Origin: an uncultured Prevotella sp.
GTDB taxonomy: Bacteria > Bacteroidota > Bacteroidia > Bacteroidales > Bacteroidaceae
Direction: 5' to 3'
DNA: 7,612 nucleotides
NCBI GenBank assembly: GCA_900551985.1
Contig: URYG01000160.1
Location: 1 to 7,612, forward strand
This document shows, one piece after another, positions 6,633 to 7,612 of this stretch. Both the position numbers and the translations under genes were made by a program. The notes beneath the pieces are model-generated. The model did no database searches, had not been told where the DNA came from, and worked only from the letters and a program-made list of their open reading frames with translations. Each line of letters starts with the position of its first letter. Positions within the stretch are counted from its first letter, which is position 1.

Positions 6633-7454
6633 ATGATGGAAAATCAGACAAGACAATATAGTAATGAGGAGCTGAGAGCCCGGTTCAATCCCGAAGGTTC
6701 TCTGCTGTGGAAGCATCAGCAGAGGATGGTAGAGCTGCTGCTGGCTTTTGATGCCATCTGCAAGCGCCATCACATCCGTTACTGGCTGATCGGCGGTACG
6801 CTGATAGGTGCAGCCCGCCATCAGGGTTTCATTCCTTGGGATGATGACATGGATGTGCAGATGCTTCGGGAGGATTATCTGAAGATGATAGAGATTCTGC
6901 CCCGTGAACTGGACGAGACGATGGCACTGCAATGCAGACAGACGGATGAAAACTATTTCTTCCAGTATGCCAAGTTGAGAGACCGCCGTTCGGTGCTGGA
7001 TGAAAACAACGGCTATGACCGGATTTTCAAGGAGCGGGGCATCTATATAGATATCTTTCCTATCGACAAGCATCCTAAATGGCTGCAGCGGCTGTCGATG
7101 CAGACCATCGGACATACCTATAAGATATTGAAGCGGAAGGATCTGCAGGATGAGGTGCTCGTGGGCAAGGTGATGCGTTGGGTGCATCTGAACGAACGGT
7201 TGATTTTTCCGGTGATGAGGGGAATCGCCAGACTGACCGGTGGTGCCTACCTGGATGCTTTTGGCGTGCCTTTTGTAGTAGAACGCCATCTGGAAGACAT
7301 CTTCCCGCTGACCACCCTGGAGTTTGAAGGGCATCAGATGCCTGTACCGGGAAACTACGACAAGGTGCTGACCGACCAGTATGGCAACTATATGCAGTTG
7401 CCGGATCTGGACAAGGTGAATCTGCATGTCGGCAAGTTGGAGTTCAAATCATGA
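6633..7454 (+). CDS. LicD-family phosphotransferase
   Basis: A 273-residue soluble protein of the LicD family (nucleotidyltransferase-like fold). Characterised relatives transfer phosphocholine or other phospho-alcohols from a CDP-activated donor onto a glycan. The core is intact. WLIGGTLIGAARHQGF at 51-66 gives the GG pair of the fold, and PWDDDMDVQM at 68-77 supplies the metal-binding acidic residues. GIYIDIFPID at 136-145 is the second acidic segment. The C-terminal GNYDKVLTDQYGNYMQLP is also typical. There is no signal peptide or membrane helix, so it acts in the cytoplasm before flipping. Only 6 bp separate it from the flippase stop; ATG codons at 6633 and 6636 are both possible starts. 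The role here is inferred to be phospho-decoration of the cluster's oligosaccharide. No choline-uptake or CDP-choline genes are in the window, so the substituent is unknown. Confidence 0.88.
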   Translation: MMENQTRQYSNEELRARFNPEGSLLWKHQQRMVELLLAFDAICKRHHIRYWLIGGTLIGAARHQGFIPWDDDMDVQMLREDYLKMIEILPRELDETMALQCRQTDENYFFQYAKLRDRRSVLDENNGYDRIFKERGIYIDIFPIDKHPKWLQRLSMQTIGHTYKILKRKDLQDEVLVGKVMRWVHLNERLIFPVMRGIARLTGGAYLDAFGVPFVVERHLEDIFPLTTLEFEGHQMPVPGNYDKVLTDQYGNYMQLPDLDKVNLHVGKLEFKS

Positions 7455-7535
7455 AACAGTTATAAATGACCTCAGTTCGGGATAATAAGCTCTGTCTAAA
7501 GGCTTTATAATGTATTTATATAAGGGACACAGGGG

Positions 7536-7572
7536 CTTGGCAACCATCTATATATCATGGATGGTTGCTGAG
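7536..7572 (+). repeat. Strong inverted repeat / hairpin downstream of licD-like gene
   Basis: GCAACCATC at 7540-7548 pairs perfectly with GATGGTTGC at 7560-7568. The stem extends outward to 7536/7572 with two G-U pairs and inward by one more G-U, leaving a loop of 9 nt. It is not followed by a T-run on either strand, so it is not a standard intrinsic terminator. It could be a 3'-end stabiliser, a dyad operator or part of a structured leader for a gene beyond the window. The pairing is seen; any role is unknown. Confidence 0.5.
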
Positions 7573-7612
7573 ACAAAATCCTCATGTAAAAAATGCAATG
7601 TTAGAAAAGACT

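Noticed and set aside
6612..7427. 271-codon antisense ORF opposite the LicD-family gene
   Set aside because: It shadows a gene whose motifs are complete, and its translation has no recognisable domain.
7451..7465. ATG overlapping the LicD stop codon, giving a 4-codon ORF
   Set aside because: Too short to be a gene; no recognisable coding sequence follows in that frame.
7506..7511. TATAAT resembling a sigma-70 -10 box
   Set aside because: The primary sigma factor of Bacteroidetes uses TAnnTTTG, no -33 TTTG is at a fitting distance, and the region is simply AT rich.
7531..7583. TPP-riboswitch-like pieces (GGGG before a stem, then GCTGAGA after it)
   Set aside because: The conserved second half expected next (CUGAU, GGAUAAUGCCAGCGUAG) is absent in the sequence up to 7612, and the GGGGUGC core is not matched.
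7598..7612. ATG with five open codons at the right edge, possibly the start of another gene
   Set aside because: Too little sequence is present, and no ribosome site or promoter is evident, so it cannot be supported.

Overview
The window looks like a chromosomal segment of a Bacteroidales bacterium, most likely Prevotella/Segatella-like. Three observations support this. The genes porU, porV and ispF lie together in the order known from Porphyromonas gingivalis. Two promoters match the Bacteroidetes TAnnTTTG -7 element. The genes have A-rich upstream regions with weak or no Shine-Dalgarno sequence, and moderate-GC coding DNA is interrupted by very AT-rich spacers. The species is not proven by the sequence alone.

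Layout, all real genes on the + strand. (1) Positions 1-2720: the 3' end of porU (type IX secretion sortase), complete porV (outer-membrane shuttle protein of the same system) and ispF (isoprenoid biosynthesis). They are separated by 28 and 39 bp and probably co-transcribed. (2) Positions 2721-3106: a 386-bp AT-rich spacer with no credible ORF. It holds a good Bacteroidetes promoter, about 140 nt of C-depleted repetitive sequence, an imperfect hairpin with a GUGA loop, a very strong intrinsic terminator and then a second promoter. The simplest reading is a stand-alone small RNA of about 180 nt. (3) Positions 3107-7454: a four-gene surface-glycan cluster made of a GT4-type glycosyltransferase, a GT2-type glycosyltransferase (ATGA overlap), a Wzx-type flippase and a LicD-family phosphotransferase. 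(4) Positions 7455-7612: non-coding, with a strong inverted repeat that lacks a U-tract.

How the genes may work together: PorU and PorV process type IX cargo and attach it to an anionic LPS at the cell surface. The glycan cluster would build a short oligosaccharide on a lipid carrier in the cytoplasm (two transferases), possibly decorate it with a phospho-substituent (LicD) and flip it to the periplasm (Wzx). No initiating sugar-phosphate transferase, polymerase or ligase is visible here, so the pathway must draw on genes elsewhere. That the glycan serves as LPS for type IX cargo is only an inference from proximity. The most interesting unexplained element is the putative small-RNA unit between the two gene groups.
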